NCBI GenBank assembly: GCA_020975725.1
Contig: QXJR01000006.1
Location: forward strand, 1,116,001-1,180,000
Source: Picocystis sp. L7
Lineage: Eukaryota; Chlorophyta; Picocystophyceae; Picocystales; Picocystaceae
Reading direction: 5' to 3'
DNA length: 64,000 nucleotides
Below, piece after piece: positions 57,016 through 64,000 of this stretch (the stretch's first letter is position 1; every line of letters begins with the position of its first letter). The position numbers were made by a program, and so were the translations under genes. Below the pieces are notes generated by a model, which saw only the letters and a program-made list of their open reading frames with translations, had not been told where the DNA came from and did not search any database.

Positions 57016-57981
57016 ATGAACGCCGTCGATCGATCGAGGAGAGATTGCGTGCTGTTCCACTGCCCAGACACGGAACAGCTCGCGAAGAAAATCGCACAGG
57101 AGAGCGATTGCATCGAACTCGGAGACATCTCCTGGCAGAAGTTCCCCGACGGATTCCCCAACCTGTACGTCCGGGACGCCCTGCAGATCCGAAACCGACA
57201 CTGCGCCTTCCTCGCCAGCTTCCACTCGCCACACGTCATCTTCGAACAGCTTTCGGTGATCATGGCCCTGCCCAGGCTCTTCATTGGATCCTTCACCCTT
57301 GTGCTGCCCTTCTTTCCCACGGGCACCGCAGAACGGATGGAAGACGAAGGGGACATCGCCACCGCCCACACCTTGGCACGTATCCTCTCCCACATCCCCC
57401 TCTCCAGGGGAGGACCCGCCAGCCTCGTGGTCTTCGACATACACGCGCTGCAAGAGAGGTTCTACTTTGGAGATTCGGTCCATCCCTATTTCGCCAGCGG
57501 GGTGCCCCTGTTGAAGGAAAGGCTGCGACAGTTCGAAGACCACGAAAACATCGTGATCGCCTACCCGGACGAAGGGGCGTGGAAAAGGTTCCATTATTAC
57601 TTTGACGATTATCCCGAGCTCATCTGCACCAAGGTCAGGGACGGGGCCAAGAGGATCGTGCGTTTGAAGGAGGGAGATCCCAACGGGAAACACGTGGTCA
57701 TCGTGGACGATCTGGTGCAATCCGGAGGGACGCTCCTGGAATGCCAGAAGCTCCTGGCCACGCTGGGTGCGCAGCACGTCAGCGCGTACGTCACCCACGG
57801 GGTGTTCCCCAATGCATCCTACACCAAATTCATGCCCGAAGAGAACGGGAGCGCCAAGGAAGGGTTCAAGTACTTCTTCATCACGGATTCTTGCCCCCTG
57901 ACCGTGAAGAACTGCAGCGACAGGCGTCCGTTTGAAATCCTGTCCCTGTCCAGGCCCATTGCCGAGGCGCTGTTGACCTGA
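57016..57981 (+). CDS. Ribose-phosphate pyrophosphokinase, plant PRS3/PRS4-like
   Basis: 321 residues from ATG 57,016. It transfers pyrophosphate from ATP to ribose 5-phosphate to make PRPP for purine, pyrimidine, NAD, His and Trp synthesis. The N-terminal domain has KFPDGFPNL (42-50), [15 protein letters not shown] (99-113) and [14 protein letters not shown] (140-153). The C-terminal PRPP-binding loop [14 protein letters not shown] (227-240) is intact, followed by AYVTHGVFP. The long insert, the [13 protein letters not shown] signature and a size close to Arabidopsis PRS4 put it in the divergent, probably phosphate-independent class found in plants and algae, not the classical bacterial/animal class I. 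No intron is seen. The ATG context (ACCATGAAC) is good; an upstream in-frame ATG at 56,839 is the alternative. The nearest mobile element ends 394 bp upstream. Confidence 0.93.
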   Translation: MNAVDRSRRDCVLFHCPDTEQLAKKIAQESDCIELGDISWQKFPDGFPNLYVRDALQIRNRHCAFLASFHSPHVIFEQLSVIMALPRLFIGSFTLVLPFFPTGTAERMEDEGDIATAHTLARILSHIPLSRGGPASLVVFDIHALQERFYFGDSVHPYFASGVPLLKERLRQFEDHENIVIAYPDEGAWKRFHYYFDDYPELICTKVRDGAKRIVRLKEGDPNGKHVVIVDDLVQSGGTLLECQKLLATLGAQHVSAYVTHGVFPNASYTKFMPEENGSAKEGFKYFFITDSCPLTVKNCSDRRPFEILSLSRPIAEALLT

Positions 57982-58139
57982 TGGATGCGCCAGGAACGGA
58001 TGGACGGGTCTCGTCCCAACGCCGTTCGTCCGGCCTCGAAATCAATGCAAGGGACGTTCGCCGTTCCCAACGTTTGGATCCCTATTCGCGCTCGTCGCGT
58101 CCGTTCTGGAGGGGATCCCTTGGTCCCCACGCCTCGACC
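57982..58139. other. Short 3' spacer
   Basis: 158 bp between the convergent ends of the PRPP synthetase gene and the small minus-strand ORF. No clear AATAAA was seen. Confidence 0.4.
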
Positions 58140-58436
58140 TCAAGGGATCCGGAGGGGCGGCATTGCCTTTTCTTTCTTCGTCTCGGACATCGCGTGCTGC
58201 ACCATGGCGGCGTCGCACACGTCCTCCAGTTCCTGCATCCGCTTGGGCACTTGCTTGTGTCGTTCGGGTCGGTCCAAGGCCGCGTGCAGCGCGTCGGTCC
58301 GCGCCTTCAGCTGCTCGCACGCGTCCCACGGTTCCGTCAGTCCATCCGTCTTGCACATGACGCCTTCCAGAAGTCTCCATGGACGCGCTGGGCGGCATAC
58401 CTCTTCGTCGACTTGCTCCGGTTGCAACGGTTCCAT
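58140..58436 (-). CDS. Small protein, weakly prefoldin-2-like
   Basis: 98 residues from the ATG at 58,436. The segment RPWRLLEGVMCKTDGLTEPW followed by EQLKARTDALHAAL resembles the RKCYRMVGGVLVERTVKEVL and second-helix region of prefoldin subunit 2 in spacing and residue type. However, the first helix of a prefoldin is missing and the match is short. It then has a charged helix (KQVPKRMQELEDVC). The start is supported by GGTGTCGGCATT ten bases upstream and GGTTAACC farther upstream, the arrangement also found before RRN3. Codon and GC composition resemble the neighbouring host genes. It could be a complete small gene, a last exon, or a chance frame. Confidence 0.42.
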   Translation of the reverse strand: MEPLQPEQVDEEVCRPARPWRLLEGVMCKTDGLTEPWDACEQLKARTDALHAALDRPERHKQVPKRMQELEDVCDAAMVQHAMSETKKEKAMPPLRIP

Positions 58437-58446
58437 CGTCGCGAAC

Positions 58447-58490
58447 AATGCCGACACCTCCTTGTCGGGTCTCGATCGACCAGGTTAACC
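58447..58490 (-). promoter_or_regulatory. Start-proximal motifs of the small ORF
   Basis: In gene orientation GGTTAACC (58,483-58,490) is followed 24 bases later by GGTGTCGGCATT (58,447-58,458), which ends ten bases before the ATG. RRN3 has the same pair in the same order. Confidence 0.4.
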
Positions 58491-58651
58491 TCGGTGTTCG
58501 CACGTTCTTCCTCGCACGAATCCCCAGGATTTGCGTGTTAAGCGAAAGGTTCACGAACCCTTCCCTTCGAGGGGAGGAAGGAAGGGGAACCCCCAAGCCC
58601 CCGGCCGAGACTCATGGACCGTACGTGGACCGTTGTCCATGCGGTCCTTTT

Positions 58652-58663
58652 GCGGTCCACGAG
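58652..58663 (+). promoter_or_regulatory. GCGGTCCACGAG motif upstream of the O-methyltransferase
   Basis: 12-bp motif 138 bp before the ATG at 58,802, followed closely by a G-run (58,669-58,680). The identical 12-mer occurs twice in front of dolichol kinase. Confidence 0.35.
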
Positions 58664-58801
58664 GACACGGGGGGGGGGGGAACCCAGGGACGGACCCGAA
58701 ACAGACCCGATCGGGTTCGGGTTCGATTGGAAGGCGAACCCCCCTTTCCCCGGGGTTGTGAACTCGGCGATGGGTTCACAACGCGTTCGTGCATCGGCGC
58801 G

Positions 58802-59611
58802 ATGCGGTCGGCAACCGCGTCGCGCGTCGCCATGGCGAGGACGATCGGCGATCGATGGAGGCCTGCGAGGAGGAGAGGAAGGATGGACACGGACGGGATG
58901 AAAAACGCCAAGGCGAAGGTGGGAACGAACAGCCTTGTGCTGGCCCAGAGGACGGCGAAGATCGTCTCGGGATGTGATCCGAAGGAACGAGCGTACATCC
59001 TGGAACACACGAGAGAAACGGAATGGCTTCGAGAACTGAGAGAAAGGACGTCGAATCTGCCCGGAAGTCACATGCAGGTTCCCCCGGAACAGGCGCAATT
59101 CATGGCCTTCTTGGTCGAGCTGATCGGTGCCACGAAGGTCGTGGAAGTGGGCGTGTACACTGGATACTCCTCCTTGGCCATGGCCATGGCCCTGCCGAAA
59201 CACGGGCAGCTCGTCGCCATCGATAAAGATCGAGAAACCATGGACGTCGCGCAAGAACATTGGAACAAAGCAGGCGTCGATGCGGTGATCTCTCCCAGGT
59301 GTGGTCCTGCCAAGGAGGTGTTGGAACGAATGCTCCAGGGAGGAGAAGCAAGCTCCTACGACGTGGCCTTCATCGACGCAGACAAGCGATCCTACTTGGA
59401 TTACTACGAGCTGTGCATGCAGCTCGTACGTCCCGGCGGGATCGTCCTGGTCGATAACACTTTATTCTACGGTCAAGTGGCCGATCCATCCACCGATACC
59501 AAAATCACCAAAGCACTGAGAGAATTCAACGATTTCGTGCACCAAGACGAAAGAGTATCGTACAGCCTGGTTCCCGTGGGCGACGGCCTCACCCTTTGCA
59601 GGAAAAGGTGA
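58802..59611 (+). CDS. Class I cation-dependent O-methyltransferase (CCoAOMT/COMT family)
   Basis: 269 residues from ATG 58,802. The Rossmann methyltransferase core starts near residue 50. Motif I for AdoMet is KVVEVGVYTGYSSLAMA (112-128), the acidic loop IDKDRETM (140-147), and the divalent-metal and catalytic segments DVAFIDADK (187-195) and GGIVLVDNTLF (212-222) are intact. The family methylates hydroxyl groups of catechol-like or caffeoyl-CoA substrates with Mg2+; the actual substrate cannot be told. The first 28 residues (MRSATASRVAMARTIGDRWR) are rich in Arg, Ala and Ser without acidic residues except one Asp and may be an organelle transit peptide. Starting at the ATG at 58,883 would give a cytosolic protein of usual length. 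No intron is seen. AATAAA lies 37 bases past the stop. Confidence 0.9.
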   Translation: MRSATASRVAMARTIGDRWRPARRRGRMDTDGMKNAKAKVGTNSLVLAQRTAKIVSGCDPKERAYILEHTRETEWLRELRERTSNLPGSHMQVPPEQAQFMAFLVELIGATKVVEVGVYTGYSSLAMAMALPKHGQLVAIDKDRETMDVAQEHWNKAGVDAVISPRCGPAKEVLERMLQGGEASSYDVAFIDADKRSYLDYYELCMQLVRPGGIVLVDNTLFYGQVADPSTDTKITKALREFNDFVHQDERVSYSLVPVGDGLTLCRKR

Positions 59612-59647
59612 TTTGTATCATCCCCGCGCATCCAAGCACACCAACAG

Positions 59648-59653
59648 AATAAA
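59648..59653 (+). terminator. AATAAA polyadenylation signal of the O-methyltransferase gene
   Basis: AATAAA 37 bases after the stop codon; a second one lies at 59,773-59,778. Confidence 0.5.
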
Positions 59654-59655
59654 AA

Positions 59656-59804
59656 TGAACGTTGCAGATGCCTCTAAATCCGAGCACCCCCGGAAACCAG
59701 TAACGACGACCAAGGCTCGCTTTACCTACCATGCGGACGTCTTGGTAAGTTGCACAAATCTATCCTGCTTGGAAATAAACGGCTTTTTACAGGAAACTTA
59801 CTGA
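59656..59804 (+). CDS. Very short ORF with an intron candidate
   Basis: ATG at 59,656 opens MNVADASKSEHPRKPVTTTK. At 59,745-59,792 a 48-nt segment begins GTAAGT and ends TTTTTACAG, a strong small-intron pattern. Its length is a multiple of three and the frame closes right after it, so splicing would leave a peptide of only about 33 residues. It may instead be an intron in the 3' untranslated region of the O-methyltransferase transcript. Confidence 0.2.
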
Positions 59805-59806
59805 AT

Positions 59807-60064
59807 TCATCTGATATGGGTGTGCCCCATCCAGGATCCGGACGGTATGGTGCGCCGGTGCATAAGCACTCCTTGAATGGTTATCCATGCTGTGAACAAG
59901 GATCCTTTACTGCGGGGCTGCACTTCCAAGGGCATGCAACGTAACAGTGACAGATTGTCGGCCCGCACTGCCACGGCTGCTTGCAGGTAGTGGATGCATC
60001 GGTTGGTTGAACTTTCCACCAGGGCCGCCATTCCTTTGACGACGACGTGCTCCGTGCTCAACAT
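59807..60064 (-). CDS. Possible small ORF downstream of dolichol kinase
   Basis: From the ATG at 60,064 the frame reads MLSTEHVVVKGMAALVESST, then RCIHYLQAAVAVRADNLSLL, which is protein-like and helical. The frame is open about 45 codons further upstream without an ATG. It lies in the 3' flank of dolichol kinase on the same strand. A GCAAG-GTAGCT junction at the kinase stop suggested a spliced extension, but no join kept the frame. No family recognised. Confidence 0.22.
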   Translation of the reverse strand: MLSTEHVVVKGMAALVESSTNRCIHYLQAAVAVRADNLSLLRCMPLEVQPRSKGSLFTAWITIQGVLMHRRTIPSGSWMGHTHIR

Positions 60065-60170
60065 AAGCAATGCAAGCTCGGAAATTGCTGTCACGTAGTG
60101 CGCTTGACCAGCCTTGCCTTCTGCATCCTACGTTGCTCGCCCGCCAAGCTCGATTCAGTGTGCTGTCTAG

Positions 60171-61649
60171 CTACCTTGCAACTGGTTGCATGATCGCATT
60201 CAGCAACCAGTAACTGGCCATGAACACAACAGGAAGCATGGTGTTGTCCCTTTCCACTGACATCAGCTCTACGATGGCAACGGATACCAATGCACCCACT
60301 AACCCTACAATATTGGAGATATCAATCGAGAAGTTGACCACCATTGCATAGAGGACCATGCCAATTATTGCTGCGAGGCTCCCTTCCAATGTCTTATCGT
60401 TATGGAAGAGGTGCGTTTTCCCAACAAAGCACCCCACAATCGCTGCGAGCGTGTCTCCAACTCCGACAGTCAGCATCCCCGAATGCAAGAAGAGGTTCAA
60501 ATGAGGGATTCCAGCCTCAGCAAGTGTGCTCGACGTCCCATCCTTCGAGACCCACATCATGCTGAGTATCCAGATAGGAATACCAAAAGAAGCGACCAAG
60601 CTGACGTGCGAAAAAATTATGTTTCCTTGGTCCCTTCCGTCCAAAAAAGGAGAAGTAAAGTTCACGAAGACAGCTTTCGCTTCTTCACTAAATAAAAATA
60701 CGAAATTGAGCACAACGAAGGCTAAAGCAACGTAGGCTAGAGCCAAGCCAACGAACAAAATATCGCCGCTGGCCACAACTGGTAGGAGCATACACATCAA
60801 AAGCACGTGCCAAGCTTTGCGCCAACATGAGACCACACATTCCTTTGAGGATCTGGCCACTCCGTGCCTACACGTGGAAGCAAGCGCAAACGTCACCGGA
60901 ACAAGCACCAGCAATTCCACAAGCCATATCGTGCAGCAGATGATCCGGGTTCTGGTCTGGAAAGAGTACGCAAGTAAGCTGATCAGCAGTGTTTTTGCTT
61001 CCGAGACGCCTGCAGGTCTCCGCCCAAGAAACGACAAGATGCTCCAGCAAGCCAGCGCGAGAAAGGATGCCAGAGGAAGACCTTGGCGTGGTTTCTTCTG
61101 GCCTCCTCTGGAGGTCCGCAGGCCCAGCACGAGGAGGATTCCTAGTCCAGACAGCAGCACCAGGCTGGTATGCCAGCACACTTCTTGTGGGGATTGGAAC
61201 GGCACCCAGGGTTCTTTTTCCATGTCAGAAACTGTTTGATTCAGGAGTAGTTGGATCATGCGATTCGCATCTAGGCTTTTGGACGCGATTGCCCAACTCA
61301 CTGTTGCTTTCACGAGGGACACTGCTCCCACACCGAACAGGACGGCTTCTCCTGGTCCCACCACGCCCGTTTCTTCTCCTGCTCGCATGAGGAGGACTTC
61401 GATGGCCATTTCGAGCACGCACATCCTGTCGATTTCGGCTGCTGCCGACGCGAGCAGCACTGCCGATCCGCACCACAGGTCGATCGGTTTCGATCCACGT
61501 GTCCACATGGACGCCTGCACGAGGCCACGTCCCAGTTCCTTCGCCAGGTCTGCATCTCTCCATCCGTTCCTTGTCCCTTTCGCAAGCTTCCATGGCGATC
61601 GGAATGCGATGCGAAGCACGTGTGTGGCCGCGAGGACCGTCCATTCCAT
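60171..61649 (-). CDS. Dolichol kinase
   Basis: 492 residues from ATG 61,649. It phosphorylates dolichol with CTP in the ER membrane, giving dolichyl phosphate for N-glycosylation, O-mannosylation and GPI anchors. Many hydrophobic spans run through the protein (for example 191-210, 237-256, 281-320, 346-366, 431-465). Family motifs are present in the C-terminal half: WRKAWHVLL (276-284, the RKxxH box), GMLTVGVGDTLAAIVG (391-406), KTLEGSLAAIIG (419-430, CTP-binding) and VERDNTMLPV (465-474). The length fits yeast Sec59 (519) and human DOLK (538). Residues 1-60 are less typical and could be a lineage extension. No intron. It is divergent from RRN3, with 334 bp between the two starts, and convergent with the O-methyltransferase. 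Confidence 0.9.
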   Translation of the reverse strand: MEWTVLAATHVLRIAFRSPWKLAKGTRNGWRDADLAKELGRGLVQASMWTRGSKPIDLWCGSAVLLASAAAEIDRMCVLEMAIEVLLMRAGEETGVVGPGEAVLFGVGAVSLVKATVSWAIASKSLDANRMIQLLLNQTVSDMEKEPWVPFQSPQEVCWHTSLVLLSGLGILLVLGLRTSRGGQKKPRQGLPLASFLALACWSILSFLGRRPAGVSEAKTLLISLLAYSFQTRTRIICCTIWLVELLVLVPVTFALASTCRHGVARSSKECVVSCWRKAWHVLLMCMLLPVVASGDILFVGLALAYVALAFVVLNFVFLFSEEAKAVFVNFTSPFLDGRDQGNIIFSHVSLVASFGIPIWILSMMWVSKDGTSSTLAEAGIPHLNLFLHSGMLTVGVGDTLAAIVGCFVGKTHLFHNDKTLEGSLAAIIGMVLYAMVVNFSIDISNIVGLVGALVSVAIVELMSVERDNTMLPVVFMASYWLLNAIMQPVAR

Positions 61650-61983
61650 GCCTCGAGCGACCTTCTGCGGTCCACGAGCGATTATTCCAGAGAAAAACAG
61701 ACAAGGGACCGTTTCATGGACAGCAAATATCGCGGTCCACGAGTCGCGGTCTCCCCTCCCCGCCTAACCCCACCTTGTTAACTTCTGCCTGTTCTTCGGA
61801 TTTGTGAGGCAGGGAGGGAGGACCGTTCGAGGTTAACATCCGCGAAACCCGTTCGCTTGGTTCCGAGTGAACAGTTCGTGAACACCCACCTTCGTGGGGA
61901 AGTCGAGGGGGTGCATGGTGGGTTAACTCGAGGTTAATCGAAGGGGAGGATGGCCGAAGGTGTCGGCATTTCCTCGAACGAGC
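61650..61983. promoter_or_regulatory. Divergent promoter between dolichol kinase and RRN3
   Basis: 334 bp. GCGGTCCACGAG occurs twice (61,667-61,678 and 61,732-61,743). GTTAAC-type motifs occur at about 61,776, 61,834, 61,922 and, as GGTTAAT, 61,933. GGTGTCGGCATT at 61,959-61,970 ends 13 bases before the RRN3 ATG. No TATA box is evident. Shared regulation of the two genes is inferred from the layout. Confidence 0.45.
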
Positions 61984-63750
61984 ATGGACGATGTCGCGTC
62001 CTACGTGTCGCAACCATCGCATGCGAAGCGAATGCTGAGGAAGTACGTGAATAGGGCACTCGTGCTTCGACGGGACGAAGGACAGGACGCACTGTACCAG
62101 GAGCTGCTCGCCAGGCTGGTCGGACTGTGCCAGAAAGTCCAAGACCACCACGCCGTATCGGACCAGAAACAGGAACGTGCATCGAAGGATGAAGAATCGA
62201 AGAAGATGGAGCAGGATGGACTCCTCAGATTGCTGGAAGCCATGGCCTATGCGGTGGAAGACGTGGACGAGGAGAAGCATCGGTCGTTGCTGCAGGCCGT
62301 GGCCAAAGTCAGCTGCTGGAAAGTGCCGATGAAAGTGGCCCATGCACACACGCACCTGATCGTGGAATTGGCGGCGTACCAATCAAATCTAGTGCCCTTC
62401 TCCCTGCAAATACTCGTCAGCAACTTCGTGCCACCCCTCGAGTCCACCTGGAAAGAAACAATCCCACAGGACGGGATGGACCTGGGACTGGGCGAGGCTT
62501 GGGTGCCACAACCCGAAGGATTCAGAGTGCTGGAACATATTCTAAACACGGTACATGAAATCGTTGAAATGGACCCCTCCGCCATCACGTCCATCATGCC
62601 CATGCTCAACCATCAGTTTCCACACCCAGAGCAGAACAGGGATGCGCACTGCTACTATTTGTGTGCCATCATGCAGTTGGCAGAGAGCAGCGCCGGGGCA
62701 CCCATCCGCACAAGGATACTGGCAGCCTTGCTCGAGAACATCTTGCAGATGGAATTCCACATGGATTGGAAAGTGTTCGAGAAGGAAGATGAAGATTGGG
62801 AGCCTGAAGATGTCCACATGCACCGACAGGGCGAACAAGACGGACCTCAGGATGAGCTAGCTGGACCCGTGAGCAGCTGGAAAATTCTTGCTGGCAGTGG
62901 CGAGGATGGAAGCGATGATGCGCATTTGAGGGATTCCAGAGATACGTTTGATCAGAAGAGATCAGCCTTTGTCACTGCAGACAAACTGGATAGTGTGATG
63001 GAGCTTCTGTTTGCCCATTTGCTGAGGCAATTCCAAGCCGGCCACCTGGAGGAGTTGCTTCAAGTCATCATGCTGTCCATGAAACACACCGTCCTACCTA
63101 CGCGCTGCTCGCGGATAGTGCACTTTGTGGTATTCCTGTTGGGATGTCATGCACCGACACGAACGTGCGAGTACTTTATTGATATGTTGCTCAAATGCAT
63201 GCTGGATGAAGGTGCGACAACAGACATGCGCCTTTCTTGCGCCTGTTACCTTGCCTCCTTCCTTGGAAGGGCCGCATTTATGCCTACTGTGCAGCTTGTG
63301 GGTGTTCTAGCTAGGCTCTGCCAGTGGTGTCTTGAGTATCTGGAAAACTTGGAAAAGGAACGACCGCATTCCTCTCGATTGGAGGTGGATGATCATCTCG
63401 TCTTTTACAGCTGCTGTCATTGCATTTTGTATCCGTTGTGTTTCAAGATGATAGTGTTGCTCAATGGCACAGAGGGAAACAACCTGATTGCGCTGCCACT
63501 CCAGAAGGTTCTGAAGAGCACCCTTTGCCCTCTCCAGGTTTGCCTTCCAACTGTCGTAGATGAATTTGTGTCGCAGGCAACGATCTTGGACATGCTTCAC
63601 CTTCTTCCTTCTGATTTTGAAATCCAAGATCCGATGGGAGAGAAGCTTGAGCATGCACTGAATTTCTTTCCCTTTGACCATTATGTCCTTGGAAGATCGG
63701 CATCTTTCCTTCAGTTGGACAAGACACACATGCATTGGCAGAAAAGCTAG
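61984..63750 (+). CDS. RRN3: RNA polymerase I transcription initiation factor RRN3/TIF-IA
   Basis: 588 residues from the first in-frame ATG (61,984); the ATG at 61,950 is in another frame. RRN3 binds RNA polymerase I and makes it competent to start rRNA transcription in the nucleolus, under growth control. The protein is a helical-repeat fold throughout. Diagnostic C-terminal segments are SCACYLASFLGRAAFMPTVQ (about 415-434), FYSCCHCILYPLCFKM (about 474-489) and NFFPFDHYVLGRSASFLQ (about 560-577), matching the conserved SxYLASFLARAxFL and FPFDPYxLxxS motifs. An acidic stretch (EKEDEDWEPEDVHMH, about 264-278) sits where other RRN3 proteins have an acidic, phosphorylated loop. Length is close to yeast (627) and human (651). 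No intron. Confidence 0.92.
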   Translation: MDDVASYVSQPSHAKRMLRKYVNRALVLRRDEGQDALYQELLARLVGLCQKVQDHHAVSDQKQERASKDEESKKMEQDGLLRLLEAMAYAVEDVDEEKHRSLLQAVAKVSCWKVPMKVAHAHTHLIVELAAYQSNLVPFSLQILVSNFVPPLESTWKETIPQDGMDLGLGEAWVPQPEGFRVLEHILNTVHEIVEMDPSAITSIMPMLNHQFPHPEQNRDAHCYYLCAIMQLAESSAGAPIRTRILAALLENILQMEFHMDWKVFEKEDEDWEPEDVHMHRQGEQDGPQDELAGPVSSWKILAGSGEDGSDDAHLRDSRDTFDQKRSAFVTADKLDSVMELLFAHLLRQFQAGHLEELLQVIMLSMKHTVLPTRCSRIVHFVVFLLGCHAPTRTCEYFIDMLLKCMLDEGATTDMRLSCACYLASFLGRAAFMPTVQLVGVLARLCQWCLEYLENLEKERPHSSRLEVDDHLVFYSCCHCILYPLCFKMIVLLNGTEGNNLIALPLQKVLKSTLCPLQVCLPTVVDEFVSQATILDMLHLLPSDFEIQDPMGEKLEHALNFFPFDHYVLGRSASFLQLDKTHMHWQKS

Positions 63751-63970
63751 GTTGTAACGAACCCTGGAAAGGAAACCCATGAAGGGATGCAACAGGAATT
63801 ACCTTTCAATTGCATCCATTGAGTTCAAAGCTGGACATAGAAGGGCGCAGTGGAATCTGCCCAAACGTGCAGGGTGCAGTCAAGCATTTTCGGGGACACA
63901 GCGCATGCATCCTCAACCATTCTTCTATTGGCAACGGGTATGGCTTCTACTGGAAGAATAGCCAGCATCA

Positions 63971-63976
63971 AATAAA
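63971..63976 (+). terminator. AATAAA polyadenylation signal downstream of RRN3
   Basis: 221 bases past the RRN3 stop. The sequence 63,751-64,000 otherwise has no gene I can support. Confidence 0.4.
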
Positions 63977-64000
63977 GAAATCGACTGCGTGTACTGGGGC

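Noticed and set aside
56596-57798. 400-codon frame on the strand opposite the PRPP synthetase
   Set aside because: It is the complement of a well-identified conserved gene and has no family signature of its own.
63307-63792. 161-codon minus-strand frame opposite the RRN3 3' end
   Set aside because: Antisense shadow of the conserved RRN3 C-terminus.

Overview
The window comes from a nuclear eukaryotic genome. The evidence is a eukaryote-only gene (the RNA polymerase I factor RRN3), a multi-span dolichol kinase, AATAAA signals, one good GTAAGT...TTTTTACAG intron candidate, and several families of eukaryotic transposable elements. The host genes are compact and seem to lack introns. The PRPP synthetase is of the plant/algal PRS3/PRS4 type. 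A unicellular alga or a related protist is the best guess, but I cannot name the species.

Layout. Bases 1-5021: minus-strand Ty3/Gypsy retrotransposon running off the left edge; its pol encodes a C5-cytosine DNA methyltransferase between RNase H and integrase. Bases 5.0-8.2 kb: Gypsy leader and relics, with a plus-strand integrase C-terminal piece and an inverted pair of LTR-like blocks. Bases 8.2-8.8 kb: Myb/SANT-like gene. Bases 8.9-15.1 kb: GC-rich repeats, a Crypton-like tyrosine recombinase gene (11.5-13.4 kb) and 43-44 bp inverted repeats 4.7 kb apart. Bases 15.2-15.9 kb: a decayed coding remnant.

Bases 16,344-46,267 form one composite DNA element. It has terminal inverted repeats of about 0.3 kb, an 8-bp target duplication (GGGAGATC), two opposed arrays of a 54-bp unit (about 73 copies left, about 336 right), and a palindromic core of two mirrored 1.1-kb arms around a 56-nt loop. 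It is a foldback element of roughly 25 kb once the nested Copia (41,202-46,151, target duplication TCCCC) is set aside. Bases 46.3-47.6 kb hold hairpin repeats and a second copy of the 15.7-kb coding remnant. Bases 47,621-56,621 are a tandem Copia dimer (LTR-internal-LTR-internal-LTR) with a single target duplication, GGATG.

The right 7.4 kb is host sequence: PRPP synthetase (+), a small ORF (-), a class I O-methyltransferase (+), dolichol kinase (-) and RRN3 (+). Dolichol kinase and RRN3 are divergent across about 330 bp. The O-methyltransferase and dolichol kinase are convergent. Short motifs recur next to the starts of these genes and may be regulatory. The genes do not form one pathway: they serve nucleotide precursor supply, methyl transfer, protein glycosylation and rRNA synthesis.

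The most notable items are the methyltransferase-bearing Gypsy element and the giant foldback element built from a 54-bp repeat that is open in nearly every reading frame.
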